Part shown: piece after piece, positions 34,926 to 43,805 of the stretch
Layout of the letters: every line of letters begins with the position of its first letter
How positions within the stretch are numbered: position 1 is the stretch's first letter
From: Roseburia sp.
GTDB taxonomy: Bacteria; Bacillota; Clostridia; Lachnospirales; Lachnospiraceae
DNA length: 64,000 nt
Direction: 5' to 3'
Assembly (NCBI GenBank): GCA_003483745.1
Contig: DMYD01000059.1
Location: 1 to 64,000, forward strand
Made by a program: the position numbers and the translations under genes
Notes under the pieces: model-generated
The model's database searches: none
Told to the model about the DNA's origin: nothing
Seen by the model: only the letters and a program-made list of their open reading frames with translations

Positions 34926-35246
34926 ATGATGAAAGATATGATCGATAAGAGAAATGAGCGGGAACAGATTGCAAGGAGTATTATCAAATATTGGAATGTG
35001 AACTATATTCCAAGAACGCAGGCTGATCCCGAAATACAGAAACAGACGGCGGAAGCAGAAAATGCGCAAAATAAGACAGCAGAAAAAAGTACGCAGGAAG
35101 ACTACAATAAGGCAACGAACTCATATTCGGGTAAATATGGTCAGGAGAAGGATTTAGACGAAGTGACGAAAGATCAGATTGACAAGATTCTCCATGAGAA
35201 GGCAGAACATATTCACCAGTTGTTTGAAAATGAGGGAGTTGAGTAA
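34926..35246 (+). CDS. Hypothetical hydrophilic protein
   Basis: 106 residues, no membrane segment and no motif I recognise. The N-terminal part is basic and helical (KRNEREQIARSIIKYWNVNYIPRTQ), the middle is Gln/Lys/Glu/Asn-rich and probably disordered, and the end is helical (VTKDQIDKILHEKAEHIHQLFENEG). The ribosome site is weak (GTGTGGTG). It lies between sigG and the DapF-like gene, on the same strand as the latter with a 55-base gap. Confidence 0.55.
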   Translation: MMKDMIDKRNEREQIARSIIKYWNVNYIPRTQADPEIQKQTAEAENAQNKTAEKSTQEDYNKATNSYSGKYGQEKDLDEVTKDQIDKILHEKAEHIHQLFENEGVE

Positions 35247-35301
35247 CCGTTTTTTCCTGTTTTGCATATGATATCATAAGGAAAAAGATAGAGGAATCAA
35301 G

Positions 35302-36147
35302 ATGTCTGAGATCATACTTCGCAAATACCATGGAGTTGGCAATGATTATCTGATCTTTGATCCGAAGAGAAATGATGTTGCCTTAAATGAAAGGCTGATA
35401 AGGCAGCTGTGTAGACGCAATATTGGTGTCGGTGCGGATGGAATTTTATACGGACCGGTTATTGAAGATAAAAAAATTAAAGTACGAATTTTTAATCCGG
35501 ATGGAAGTGAAGCTGAAAAAAGCGGCAATGGCATCCGGATTTTTTCAAAATATTTAAAAGATGCCGGATATGTAAAAGAAAGACAGTATTATCTGACCAC
35601 GAAAGCAGGGGATACTCTTGTGACATTTTTGGATGATGCGGGGAGTTGTATGCGTGTGGATATGGGATATGCAGTATTTGAGGCAGAACAGATCCCGGCA
35701 GTGGGGTTTGAAGGAGAAGTTGTGGGGGAGTCGATTTTTTTTGGCGACAATTTTTATAATGCAACCTGTGTATCGATGGGAAATCCTAATTGTGTGATTA
35801 TGCTTGAGAGAGCGGATCAGGAGAAAGCACTGCGGTTAGGTCCATACGTGGAAAATGCAAAATATTTTCCGAACCGGATCAACATGCAGCTTTGTCAAAT
35901 TGTAGATAAAAAAAATATACGGGTTGAAATTTATGAGAGGGGAGCAGGTTATACATTTGCTTCCGGTACCGGAGCCTGTGCAGCGGCAGCAGCTTCTCAC
36001 CGTCTCGGATTGGTTGGGGATGAAGTGACCGTACATATGCACGGTGGAGATCTTTTCATAGAGTTTGAAAAAGACGGAAGGATTTTTTTGACAGGACCGG
36101 TTGTGTATATTGGAAAGATTACGGTAGCAGAGCAGTTTTTTGCCTGA
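35302..36147 (+). CDS. DapF-like epimerase paralogue with both catalytic Cys replaced by Ser
   Basis: 281 residues, full length for diaminopimelate epimerase, which interconverts LL- and meso-diaminopimelate. Substrate-side motifs are kept: GNDYLIF, the NPDGSE-to-GNGIR loop, MGNPNCV, NRINM and YERGAG. However, the two catalytic cysteines of DapF (Cys73 and Cys217 in the Haemophilus enzyme) fall at Ser74 (EKSGNGIR, codon AGC) and Ser221 (FASGTGAC, codon TCC). Plain DapF activity is therefore doubtful; it may be a different amino-acid isomerase or a non-catalytic paralogue. The neighbours are accessory genes, not lysine or cell-wall genes. Confidence 0.8.
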   Translation: MSEIILRKYHGVGNDYLIFDPKRNDVALNERLIRQLCRRNIGVGADGILYGPVIEDKKIKVRIFNPDGSEAEKSGNGIRIFSKYLKDAGYVKERQYYLTTKAGDTLVTFLDDAGSCMRVDMGYAVFEAEQIPAVGFEGEVVGESIFFGDNFYNATCVSMGNPNCVIMLERADQEKALRLGPYVENAKYFPNRINMQLCQIVDKKNIRVEIYERGAGYTFASGTGACAAAAASHRLGLVGDEVTVHMHGGDLFIEFEKDGRIFLTGPVVYIGKITVAEQFFA

Positions 36148-36187
36148 TAAAAAACGAAAGTGGCGGAAAGAGAGGAAATGGTTTACA

Positions 36188-36439
36188 ATGAAAGAACGAT
36201 ATCAATTACGCCATGCGGCGGGGGCATACTGGCTTTTGGATATGGAACAGGGGCAACAATATAAAAATCCATTCATGTTAAATGAGTGTGGTGCAAATAT
36301 TTATCGTGCGTGCGTTTCAGGAATGTCTGAGGATGAGATCATACAGGCATTTGTGAAAGAATATGAAATAACAGTCTCCTGTGCACAAAGTGATGTGAAA
36401 CAGTTTATGGCAGAGTTAAGACAACAGGGAATTATTTGA
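36188..36439 (+). CDS. PqqD-like peptide chaperone
   Basis: 83 residues from the ATG at 36188 (AGAGGAA upstream); the frame is open 48 bases further. The fold pattern RYQLRHAAGAYWLLDMEQGQQYKNPFMLNECGANIYRA..G..EDEII..F...Y is that of PqqD, a RiPP recognition element that presents peptide leaders to modifying enzymes. No radical-SAM partner is nearby. Its partners could be the PF14907-type protein (52930) or the kinase fusion (60777). It directly precedes the Pel-like genes, 13 bases away. Confidence 0.75.
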   Translation: MKERYQLRHAAGAYWLLDMEQGQQYKNPFMLNECGANIYRACVSGMSEDEIIQAFVKEYEITVSCAQSDVKQFMAELRQQGII

Positions 36440-36452
36440 GAATGGAGCAGGT

Positions 36453-38630
36453 ATGAATATATTGCTAGTTGGGAATGCCGGGAATTTTATGCGGCTTATG
36501 ATCAATAGACTGAATAAAGAAGGACACAGGGTTTTTGTGCTGACCGAGGAACCAAAGAAAGGATATAGTTTAAAGAAAGTATTTGAGGTGTATCATTTTT
36601 CGTATGAGGATGCCTGTGTGCGGGAGGTATTAGAGAGCATCATGCCTCAGGTGATCGTTTTTCTGGGGGCATATGACCATAATTTTTTCTGGAACAGGGT
36701 GGAAAACACGGCTGCATCCTATGCAGCAGGACTTACGAATATACTGATGAATTATATCGCTTTGAAAAAAGGCAGGTTTGTTTATCTTTCTTCAGAGAGT
36801 GTTTTTGATGGCAAAAGTGCACAGCTTATGACAGAGGACGATCCTACCGGTGCATACAGCAAGAGAGGGCAGGCAATCGCTATCGGAGAAGATATCTGTA
36901 AAAATTACGCCCGGATGGGGAATGATATTGTGGTTTTGCGCATGGATCATTTGTATGGGGAGATACGAAAAAAAGAAGACACGGATACGCTCTGTGCAAG
37001 AATGTGTTTCGAGGCTGCCCAAAACGGCGAGATTCTTGCATCAAAGAATGAAAAAATAATGCTTCTGCATGAGGCGGATGCAGTGGAGTTTATCTATCAG
37101 ATAATGGTGGCAAAAGAGCATAAACATACCCTATATCAGCTGTCTTCCGGGGAAAAGGTGTCCCGGTATGAACTTGCATGGGCAGTTGCCGTGGGGATGG
37201 AGAATGAAGTCAGTGTTATAGAAGAAGAGAATGAAAAATACCGGGAAGTTATGCTTTCCGGTAAAAGATATGAGGAAGAGTTTGGAATCCGTGTGCTTCA
37301 TCACGCAGCAACAGATGTGGAAAAGATTGCGGCTTATTTCAGCAGACATGCATCTGAATTTATAGATGCAGGTCCCAAAAAGGGAAAGCTGTTTCAAAGA
37401 TTAGGTGGCAGAACGAAGGAAATCATAACAAATCTGATTCCTTTTATGGAAAATCTCATATGTTTTGTTCCCTTTTTTATGTTAAATAACCGTGCAGTTG
37501 GAAGTGAATATTTTCAAAATATTGATTTTTACCTTTTATATGTGCTGTTATTTGCTATTGTATATGGACAGCAGCAGGCAACGTTTTCTGCATTGCTTGC
37601 CGTGGCGGGGTATTGCTTCCGGCAGATGTATTACAGGAGCGGATTTGATGTCATGCTTGACTATAATACCTATGTCTGGATCGCACAGCTTTTGATCTTA
37701 GGTCTGGCAGTTGGATATCTAAGAGATCAGCTTCGTGCAATGAGGGAGGAACAACGGCATGAGGTATCCTATTTATCCAAGCAGTTAGATGATATTTCAG
37801 ATATTAATGTCAGCAATGTCAGGGTAAAAGAAATTCTTGCAAATCAAATTGTAAACCAGAATGACAGCTTTGGAAAATTATATGAGATTACATCCAGCTT
37901 AGAGCAGTACGAACCCTGCGAGGTACTTTTCTATGCAGCGGAAGTGCTTGCAAAACTGATGGGAAGTAAAGATGTGGCAATTTATACAGTGGCGAACAGA
38001 TCTTACGCGCGGCTTTTTTCTGCAACCTCGGTAAAAGCGCGCAGTCTTGGCAATTCGATCAATTACAGCGAAATGGATGCTATGTATACGGTACTTGCAG
38101 AGAAAAAAGTTTATATTAATAAAAATATGGATGAGAGATATCCGCTTATGGCAAATGCCATTTATTCGGAAGACGAGATGCAGCTGATTTTAATGATCTG
38201 GGGAATCCCGTGGGAAAGGATGACGTTAGGGCAGGCAAATATGCTGACGGTCATCGGTTATCTTATTCAGAATGCGGTGGTGCGTGCCAATCGTTATATT
38301 GCCGCTTTAGAGCAGCAGCGTTACATAAAAGGTACGAACATATTAGAGCCGGAAGCCTTTTTGGCACTTGTAAAGGCGTACTTAAATGCGCGCGATAAGG
38401 GATTGACACAATGTGCGCTGCTTTTTGTGGATACCAGGGAGACTGATAGGAATGAGATTGGAAAACGGCTCACAAAGCTTCTTAGACAAAGTGACTATGT
38501 TGGCGAACTCGAAGATGGAAGAATGTATGCGCTTCTTGCAAACACGAATGCAAAGGATGCAAAAATGGTAAGAGATAGATTTGAAAAAGAGGGTGTATCC
38601 TGCCGGATTCAGGAGGATATATTTTTATGA
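36453..38630 (+). CDS. SDR epimerase-PelD fusion, predicted c-di-GMP receptor
   Basis: 725 residues. Residues 1-300 are an extended-SDR epimerase-like Rossmann domain (NILLVGNAGNFM, YLSSESVFDG, VLRMDHLYG); 335-430 hold about four membrane helices; a coiled coil, a GAF domain (about 475-610) and a GGDEF-like domain (about 640-725) follow. The last three parts match PelD, which activates Pel polymerisation on binding c-di-GMP. The GGDEF position reads EDGRM, so no cyclase activity is expected, but the RxxD I-site is intact (Arg678-Asp681, RQSD). The SDR part lacks the usual Tyr-x3-Lys (Tyr135, Gly139). The stop overlaps the next start (ATGA). Confidence 0.85.
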   Translation: MNILLVGNAGNFMRLMINRLNKEGHRVFVLTEEPKKGYSLKKVFEVYHFSYEDACVREVLESIMPQVIVFLGAYDHNFFWNRVENTAASYAAGLTNILMNYIALKKGRFVYLSSESVFDGKSAQLMTEDDPTGAYSKRGQAIAIGEDICKNYARMGNDIVVLRMDHLYGEIRKKEDTDTLCARMCFEAAQNGEILASKNEKIMLLHEADAVEFIYQIMVAKEHKHTLYQLSSGEKVSRYELAWAVAVGMENEVSVIEEENEKYREVMLSGKRYEEEFGIRVLHHAATDVEKIAAYFSRHASEFIDAGPKKGKLFQRLGGRTKEIITNLIPFMENLICFVPFFMLNNRAVGSEYFQNIDFYLLYVLLFAIVYGQQQATFSALLAVAGYCFRQMYYRSGFDVMLDYNTYVWIAQLLILGLAVGYLRDQLRAMREEQRHEVSYLSKQLDDISDINVSNVRVKEILANQIVNQNDSFGKLYEITSSLEQYEPCEVLFYAAEVLAKLMGSKDVAIYTVANRSYARLFSATSVKARSLGNSINYSEMDAMYTVLAEKKVYINKNMDERYPLMANAIYSEDEMQLILMIWGIPWERMTLGQANMLTVIGYLIQNAVVRANRYIAALEQQRYIKGTNILEPEAFLALVKAYLNARDKGLTQCALLFVDTRETDRNEIGKRLTKLLRQSDYVGELEDGRMYALLANTNAKDAKMVRDRFEKEGVSCRIQEDIFL

Positions 38631-39538
38631 CGGCTGAGGAAAAGAAATTTTGTATTCTGCTTCTGATCAATACAGTTGTTGCTATTGTGTATGTGATAGG
38701 AAACTGTCTGGTCAGGCGTGAGGAGAAAAAGACAGATATTCTGATGAAGGGAATTATTATGTTTCTCTGTCCGGTTGTAGGACCATTGTTCTTTTTTGCC
38801 GGACTTGTGTTTAATAAAGTATTTTTCCGGCAAAATGTAGATCTTGAGGATGTTATTTTCAGCAAGGAACGTGTAAAGACACATCTCCGCGCGGACGAGG
38901 AGCGGGAGGGAAATTTAGTGCCGATCGAAGAGGCACTTGCAATCAGTGATAAAGACAGCTTAAGAACACTGGTAATGAACGTGGTCCGTGGAGATGTACA
39001 GAATTCTCTGGCATCCATCTCGCTTGCTTTAAACAGTGAGGACACAGAAACGTCACATTATGCCGCTACGGTATTAAGGGATGCATTGAACGATTTCAGA
39101 AAGCGTTCACAGGAACTTTATCTGCAGATGAAACAGGAGGGAACGGATGCGGCAGAAGCTGCCTGTATTCTGATCGAATATATGCATGGAGTATTGATAC
39201 AGGGAGTATTCCATGAAAAAGAGCAGCAGACTTATATTGATATGATGGAGGAGGCGTGCAGTTTCCTAAATGAAAAATATCAGGAGAAACTGCAGGCATC
39301 TTATATTGAGGGGCTTTGTATTCTGCTCCTTAAGATAAAGGACTTTAAGCGCATGAAATACTGGTGCGATAAAAGCAGAGAACTGTATCCGAAGGAATTA
39401 TCTACCTATACCTGTTATTTAAAGCTTTATTTTACAGAGGGAAATAAAAAAGATTTCTTTGATGAATTGGAAAAATTAAAAAATTCAGATATTGTGATCG
39501 ACAGGGAGACATTGGATCTGATTCGTATTTTTAGTTAA
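38627..39538 (+). CDS. PelE-like membrane protein with helical repeats
   Basis: 303 residues. Two membrane helices (about 8-27 and 40-62) are followed by an all-helical cytoplasmic region with TPR-like spacing (ALAISDKDSLRTLVMNVVRGD ... YEGLCILLLKIKDFKRMKYW-type repeats). PelE of Pseudomonas has the same layout (two helices plus TPRs) and joins PelD, PelF and PelG in the inner-membrane complex. The gene lies directly after the PelD fusion with a 4-base overlap. Assigned by architecture and position; sequence identity to PelE may be low. Confidence 0.65.
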   Translation: MTAEEKKFCILLLINTVVAIVYVIGNCLVRREEKKTDILMKGIIMFLCPVVGPLFFFAGLVFNKVFFRQNVDLEDVIFSKERVKTHLRADEEREGNLVPIEEALAISDKDSLRTLVMNVVRGDVQNSLASISLALNSEDTETSHYAATVLRDALNDFRKRSQELYLQMKQEGTDAAEAACILIEYMHGVLIQGVFHEKEQQTYIDMMEEACSFLNEKYQEKLQASYIEGLCILLLKIKDFKRMKYWCDKSRELYPKELSTYTCYLKLYFTEGNKKDFFDELEKLKNSDIVIDRETLDLIRIFS

Positions 39539-39553
39539 AGGGGGGTGATGACA

Positions 39554-41935
39554 GTGTCGATGAAAGTTCTGACTGTATTACAGTTTATCAGTATTTTTGC
39601 AATTTATACAGGACTTTTTATAGCGGTTCCGGCACTGCTGTTACACCGCAGGGTAAAAGATGAAATATTTCCGGTACGTTTTTTCTTTTATATTGTACTA
39701 GGTCATTTTTATCTGATCAATCTGGTATTATTTCTTCAGTTATTCCACATTTCGGGAAGATTTACACTGATTTTAGGAAGTGCACTTCCGGTCGTCATAT
39801 CTTTGATCCGTACGAAAAGAGTTTCGCCAAAAAAAATTGGACATATTATAGGAAACAGCACATCCCATGTGATCCGGGAGACACTTGGCATCAAATTGCT
39901 TCTTTTGGAAATGGGACAGTGGATCGGCGGAAAGGTTAAGCTATTGTTCGGCAGGATGCGCAGACAGATGATTATGCATTTTGTAGACTGGGCACTTTTT
40001 GTGGCTTTTACCGCAGTTGTTTTGGTGATGTATGGCACAAATATGATAAATACCTACGGCTATTGTGCGTCCGATATACCGGTACATAATTACTGGATCA
40101 ATGCGATGGGGGACAATGAGGTATTTGTGAATGGAATCTATCCGTTTGGATTTCACTGTGTGATCTATTATATTCATACGGTATCCGGTATAGAAACATA
40201 TGTGCTGCTCCGTCTTTTTTATGTAGTGCAGGCCTTATATATCCATTATGTGCTTCTGGCATTTTTGAAAGCGTGCTGCAAAACGTCATACTGCGCGTGG
40301 GGCGGCGTGTTTGTCTATGTGCTTGCTGCATTCTTTAGTGATAATACCTTTATGCGCTATTACAGTTCGCTCCCGCAGGAATTTGGAATGATATTTATTC
40401 TGCCGGGAATTTATTTTATGTTTGCATTTTTAAAAGAGCGGAAGCTGGAAGCAGATAGATGTGTACAGGAAAAAAATACCGCCGGGTTAAAAACCTTTAA
40501 GTGCAGAAGTACCCGTTATCTGATGGGATTTGTTGCGGGATTTGGGCTTACGCTGATCGTGCATTTCTATGACACGATGGCAGCGGGACTGCTCTGTATT
40601 GGTATCGCCGGCGGATATCTGTTCCGTATTTTCAAAAAGGAGTATTTTTTCCGGATTCTTGCGACAGGTATCTTAAGTATTTTTCTGGCGGCACTGCCGA
40701 TGGGAATTGCATTTTTACAGGGAACACCGTTGCAGGGATCGCTTGGCTGGGGACTCAGCGTGATTAACGGCAGTAATTTAGAAGATGAAGAAGATGGGGA
40801 ACTGGATGATACAGTCAGTGAAAATGAAGAGATAACCACACAGGGATCGGCAGATCAAAGCATATCAGATGGTTTGGATGCGGCTGGGAAAACGATGTCC
40901 GGCTATAGTGTGGGAGAAACGGAATCAACAGAGAGCCTGGAAGTAAAAACAGCAGTTCCGATGACACTGACGGAGAAAATCCGTTTCCGGGTTAAGGATA
41001 TTGCGAAAAATGGATTGAATTATCTCTGGACGGAGGTACATAATGTTGTACTGCATCGGGCGGGCGTTCCATGGCGGATGTTTATATTTGGCTGTGAGGG
41101 ATTTTGTCTGATAGGAGGACTTTTGTTTGTACTCACAGGAAAACAGGATTATGGAGCGGGATTAATGTCTGTGGGATTTGGTCTGTTGTTCCTGATGGTG
41201 CTGCTTGGGGCATGGCATTTTGGATTGCCGCATATTATGGATCCAAGCAGGTGCAGTATCTATGTTGCATATATGATACCGGTCGCAATAGGGCTTGGAA
41301 CGGACGGTGTGGTCACGTTAGTATTCGGATTCTTAAAACGTGATGTCTGGATGCATGCGGTTTCACTGTTGACATCAGCGGCATTGGTTGCGGTGCTTGT
41401 CTATGGAAATGAGATCCGTACCCCGGCAGTACTGACTGCATTAGAATCGAATGCGGCGATCACCTGTCTGGCAAATATAAAGAGGGAGAATGAAAATTAT
41501 AAATATACAATCTGTTCTGCAAATGATGAACTGCGAATGATGGAAGATTATGCACGTCATGATGAGACAATCACATTTCTGCGCCGTATGGAAGGGGATG
41601 CGGTCAATGGAAATCTGACAATTCCGACAGATCGTGTATATTTCTTTATTGAGAAAATACCACTTGACTATACAGTATCGTACGAGGGAAGCGGTCAGAG
41701 AATCTCAAGTGAGGGAGCGGAAAAACCGCTGCCGACAGCCGGAGATATCTCTGTTTACGAGGGTGAAAACAGATGGATTGTAATGTCCCGGATGTATTAT
41801 TGGGCACAGGCATTTATGGAATTGTACGGAAAAGAAATGCAGGTATATTATGAAACCGATGATTTCGTCTGTTATGTGGTAGAGCAGAATACTTACAGTT
41901 TATACGATTTTTCAATTGACTACGGATACAATTGA
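39554..41935 (+). CDS. Large polytopic membrane protein of the Pel-like operon
   Basis: About 793 residues. Many membrane helices in residues 1-400 and again at about 510-620, an acidic low-complexity insert (about 415-470, LEDEEDGELDDTVSENEE) and a soluble C-terminal region (from about 640). The loop GYCASDIPVHNYWI after the sixth helix recalls the acidic first-loop motif of GT-C glycosyltransferases, but this is weak. Classical pel operons lack such a gene. In-frame starts also exist at 39545 (GTG), 39548 and 39560 (ATG); the long AAAGGGGGGTGAT site best fits the GTG at 39554. Confidence 0.7.
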   Translation: MSMKVLTVLQFISIFAIYTGLFIAVPALLLHRRVKDEIFPVRFFFYIVLGHFYLINLVLFLQLFHISGRFTLILGSALPVVISLIRTKRVSPKKIGHIIGNSTSHVIRETLGIKLLLLEMGQWIGGKVKLLFGRMRRQMIMHFVDWALFVAFTAVVLVMYGTNMINTYGYCASDIPVHNYWINAMGDNEVFVNGIYPFGFHCVIYYIHTVSGIETYVLLRLFYVVQALYIHYVLLAFLKACCKTSYCAWGGVFVYVLAAFFSDNTFMRYYSSLPQEFGMIFILPGIYFMFAFLKERKLEADRCVQEKNTAGLKTFKCRSTRYLMGFVAGFGLTLIVHFYDTMAAGLLCIGIAGGYLFRIFKKEYFFRILATGILSIFLAALPMGIAFLQGTPLQGSLGWGLSVINGSNLEDEEDGELDDTVSENEEITTQGSADQSISDGLDAAGKTMSGYSVGETESTESLEVKTAVPMTLTEKIRFRVKDIAKNGLNYLWTEVHNVVLHRAGVPWRMFIFGCEGFCLIGGLLFVLTGKQDYGAGLMSVGFGLLFLMVLLGAWHFGLPHIMDPSRCSIYVAYMIPVAIGLGTDGVVTLVFGFLKRDVWMHAVSLLTSAALVAVLVYGNEIRTPAVLTALESNAAITCLANIKRENENYKYTICSANDELRMMEDYARHDETITFLRRMEGDAVNGNLTIPTDRVYFFIEKIPLDYTVSYEGSGQRISSEGAEKPLPTAGDISVYEGENRWIVMSRMYYWAQAFMELYGKEMQVYYETDDFVCYVVEQNTYSLYDFSIDYGYN

Positions 41936-41985
41936 CAGAAACAATAAAGGCTGCAGAATGAAATGAATTTGGAAAGGAAAATGTG

Positions 41986-43803
41986 ATGGTATCCCGAAGA
42001 AATTTTGCTACAATCACGACCATGCTGGTTATTTTACTTTTTATGTTTCAGTTTACAGGTGTGATGAAAGAAAAATTAAGTAAATACGGAATCAATGAGT
42101 ATGGAGAGAGCGCGCAGACAGAGCTGACAAAAAAAGATATGTTTTTGGCATCCGGACAGAGCATGCAGCAAATGGCAGATGTACTTTATGTCGGAGACAG
42201 CGAAGCGGAAAAAAATACTGTAAAATGGTGGTGTACATACAGCAAGCGGGAATTTCGGACAGAAACATCTCTGAGCACCATCACATCAGAGGATAGAGAA
42301 CTGCCGGATGTTCTGGTCTTAGATGGAACATGTATCCGTACAGGGGATGATATGAATGTGGTCAGCGATGCGGTGGAAAAAGGTGTGAATATTGTAATCT
42401 CAGGGCTGCCGGATGTATCTGAAATAGAAAAAAATAACCGCCTGAGAAAACTGCTTGGAATCCGTTATGTGGAACAGAAGGAGGTAAAACTCGATGGCAT
42501 ACATTTGTTTGAAGGTTTTTTGCTTGGTGGGGAGGTAATCTATCAGGCAGAAGATCAAGAGGATGAAAAAAATCAGGATATGGAACTTGAAATTCCATGG
42601 TATGTGACTGGTGAGGGAACGAAAAGTTATATGGTTGGAATGTTAGACGATGTTCCATCAGACAGTGGAAAACAGCCTGCGATCATATGGAGAAACAGTC
42701 TGGAAAATGCTTATGTGTTCTGCATTAACGGAGATTATTTAAAAGAAAACTCCGGTGTTGGAATCTTAGATGCGATGATGGCAGAGGCATCTTCGGTTGA
42801 GATTTATCCGGTGATCAATGCACAGAACCTGGTGATCGCCAATTATCCGGGATTTGCGACGGAAAATGAAAATGAAATGGAGAAAATATACAGCCAGCCG
42901 CAGAAAGCACTGTTTCGCGAAATCATATGGCCTTCTTTAGTTTCAATTGAGCGCAAAATTGATGCGAAACTGACATGTATGATGACACCGCAGTTTGATT
43001 ACGAAGATGAAAATGAACCGCGGGAGGGAGAAGCGGCATATTATCTGAAATTGTTAAAAGAAGAGTACGGGGAAGCGGGACTTTCGTCTGGCAATGTATC
43101 AGGTGCCGGATTATCAGAAAAGATAGAGAAAGATGAGCCGTTTTGGAAAGAAGAAGCGCCGGATTATGATTTCAGATCACTATATCTGGAAAAGGAAGAT
43201 GAAATCGGCGATGCCTTAGAATGTGAAAAACTTGGTGGAATAAAGACGATTGCAATGAAAAAATCACAGACTTCTGAGGAGCCGGTGGTTTCCTATGCAG
43301 ATGAAGACGTGACACTGCAGCGTGCTACCGGGGACGGCATAAATCATACGTTTTCGGATGATTTCAGACAGAGATGTATTCAGACTGCACTGGGGTATTC
43401 GAATACGGTGTGGAATCTTCTCACGGCTGCATACCCGGAGAAAAAATCTGATTCCTGGGAGGTTATGTCGAAAGGAGCGGCATCTAATATCTGCACTTAT
43501 CAGAAACCTTTTAGGGCATTTGATGAGACGACACTTTCAAAGAGTGATCAGAGAATCCGGAGATTTTTTGCACTTTCTTATTCGACAGAATATAAAGATA
43601 ATATGATTTCTCTGCATGTCGGAGGATTAGAGGAGGAAGCATGGTTTTTACTGCATACGGGAACGCACAAAATAGAAGAAATACAGGGAGGAAGTTATTC
43701 TGTAGTGGAGGATGGTGTTTACCTGATCTGTGCAAAAAATGATGAAGTGACGATCCGGTTGAATGAGGAAGAAGAAAAACAATTGTTTTATTACGAGGAT
43801 TGA
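41986..43803 (+). CDS. DUF2194-like membrane-anchored protein of the Pel-like operon
   Basis: 605 residues: an N-terminal membrane anchor (about 10-27) and a large extracytoplasmic region. I recognise it as resembling DUF2194 proteins that accompany pelF and pelG in Clostridia. The N-terminal part (about 55-270) reads as an alpha/beta domain (VLYVGDSEAEKNTVKWW, LPDVLVLDG); the segment CMMTPQFDYEDENEP begins a second domain. It sits where pelA (hydrolase-deacetylase) is found in other clusters, so it may be its counterpart; no deacetylase metal triad is evident to me. AGGAAA upstream sets the ATG at 41986. Confidence 0.6.
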   Translation: MVSRRNFATITTMLVILLFMFQFTGVMKEKLSKYGINEYGESAQTELTKKDMFLASGQSMQQMADVLYVGDSEAEKNTVKWWCTYSKREFRTETSLSTITSEDRELPDVLVLDGTCIRTGDDMNVVSDAVEKGVNIVISGLPDVSEIEKNNRLRKLLGIRYVEQKEVKLDGIHLFEGFLLGGEVIYQAEDQEDEKNQDMELEIPWYVTGEGTKSYMVGMLDDVPSDSGKQPAIIWRNSLENAYVFCINGDYLKENSGVGILDAMMAEASSVEIYPVINAQNLVIANYPGFATENENEMEKIYSQPQKALFREIIWPSLVSIERKIDAKLTCMMTPQFDYEDENEPREGEAAYYLKLLKEEYGEAGLSSGNVSGAGLSEKIEKDEPFWKEEAPDYDFRSLYLEKEDEIGDALECEKLGGIKTIAMKKSQTSEEPVVSYADEDVTLQRATGDGINHTFSDDFRQRCIQTALGYSNTVWNLLTAAYPEKKSDSWEVMSKGAASNICTYQKPFRAFDETTLSKSDQRIRRFFALSYSTEYKDNMISLHVGGLEEEAWFLLHTGTHKIEEIQGGSYSVVEDGVYLICAKNDEVTIRLNEEEEKQLFYYED

Positions 43804-43805
43804 GA

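Noticed and set aside
35302..36147. Plain annotation as dapF
   Set aside because: Both catalytic cysteines are serine, so the symbol is withheld and the gene is called DapF-like.
36188..36439. PQQ biosynthesis operon
   Set aside because: Only a PqqD-like domain protein is present; no pqqA, pqqC or radical-SAM pqqE gene is nearby.
38370..38630. Active diguanylate cyclase
   Set aside because: The GGDEF position is EDGRM; only the I-site survives.
43466..43472. TGTCGAA as a Spo0A box
   Set aside because: It lies inside the DUF2194-like coding region with no promoter nearby; a 7-base match is expected by chance.
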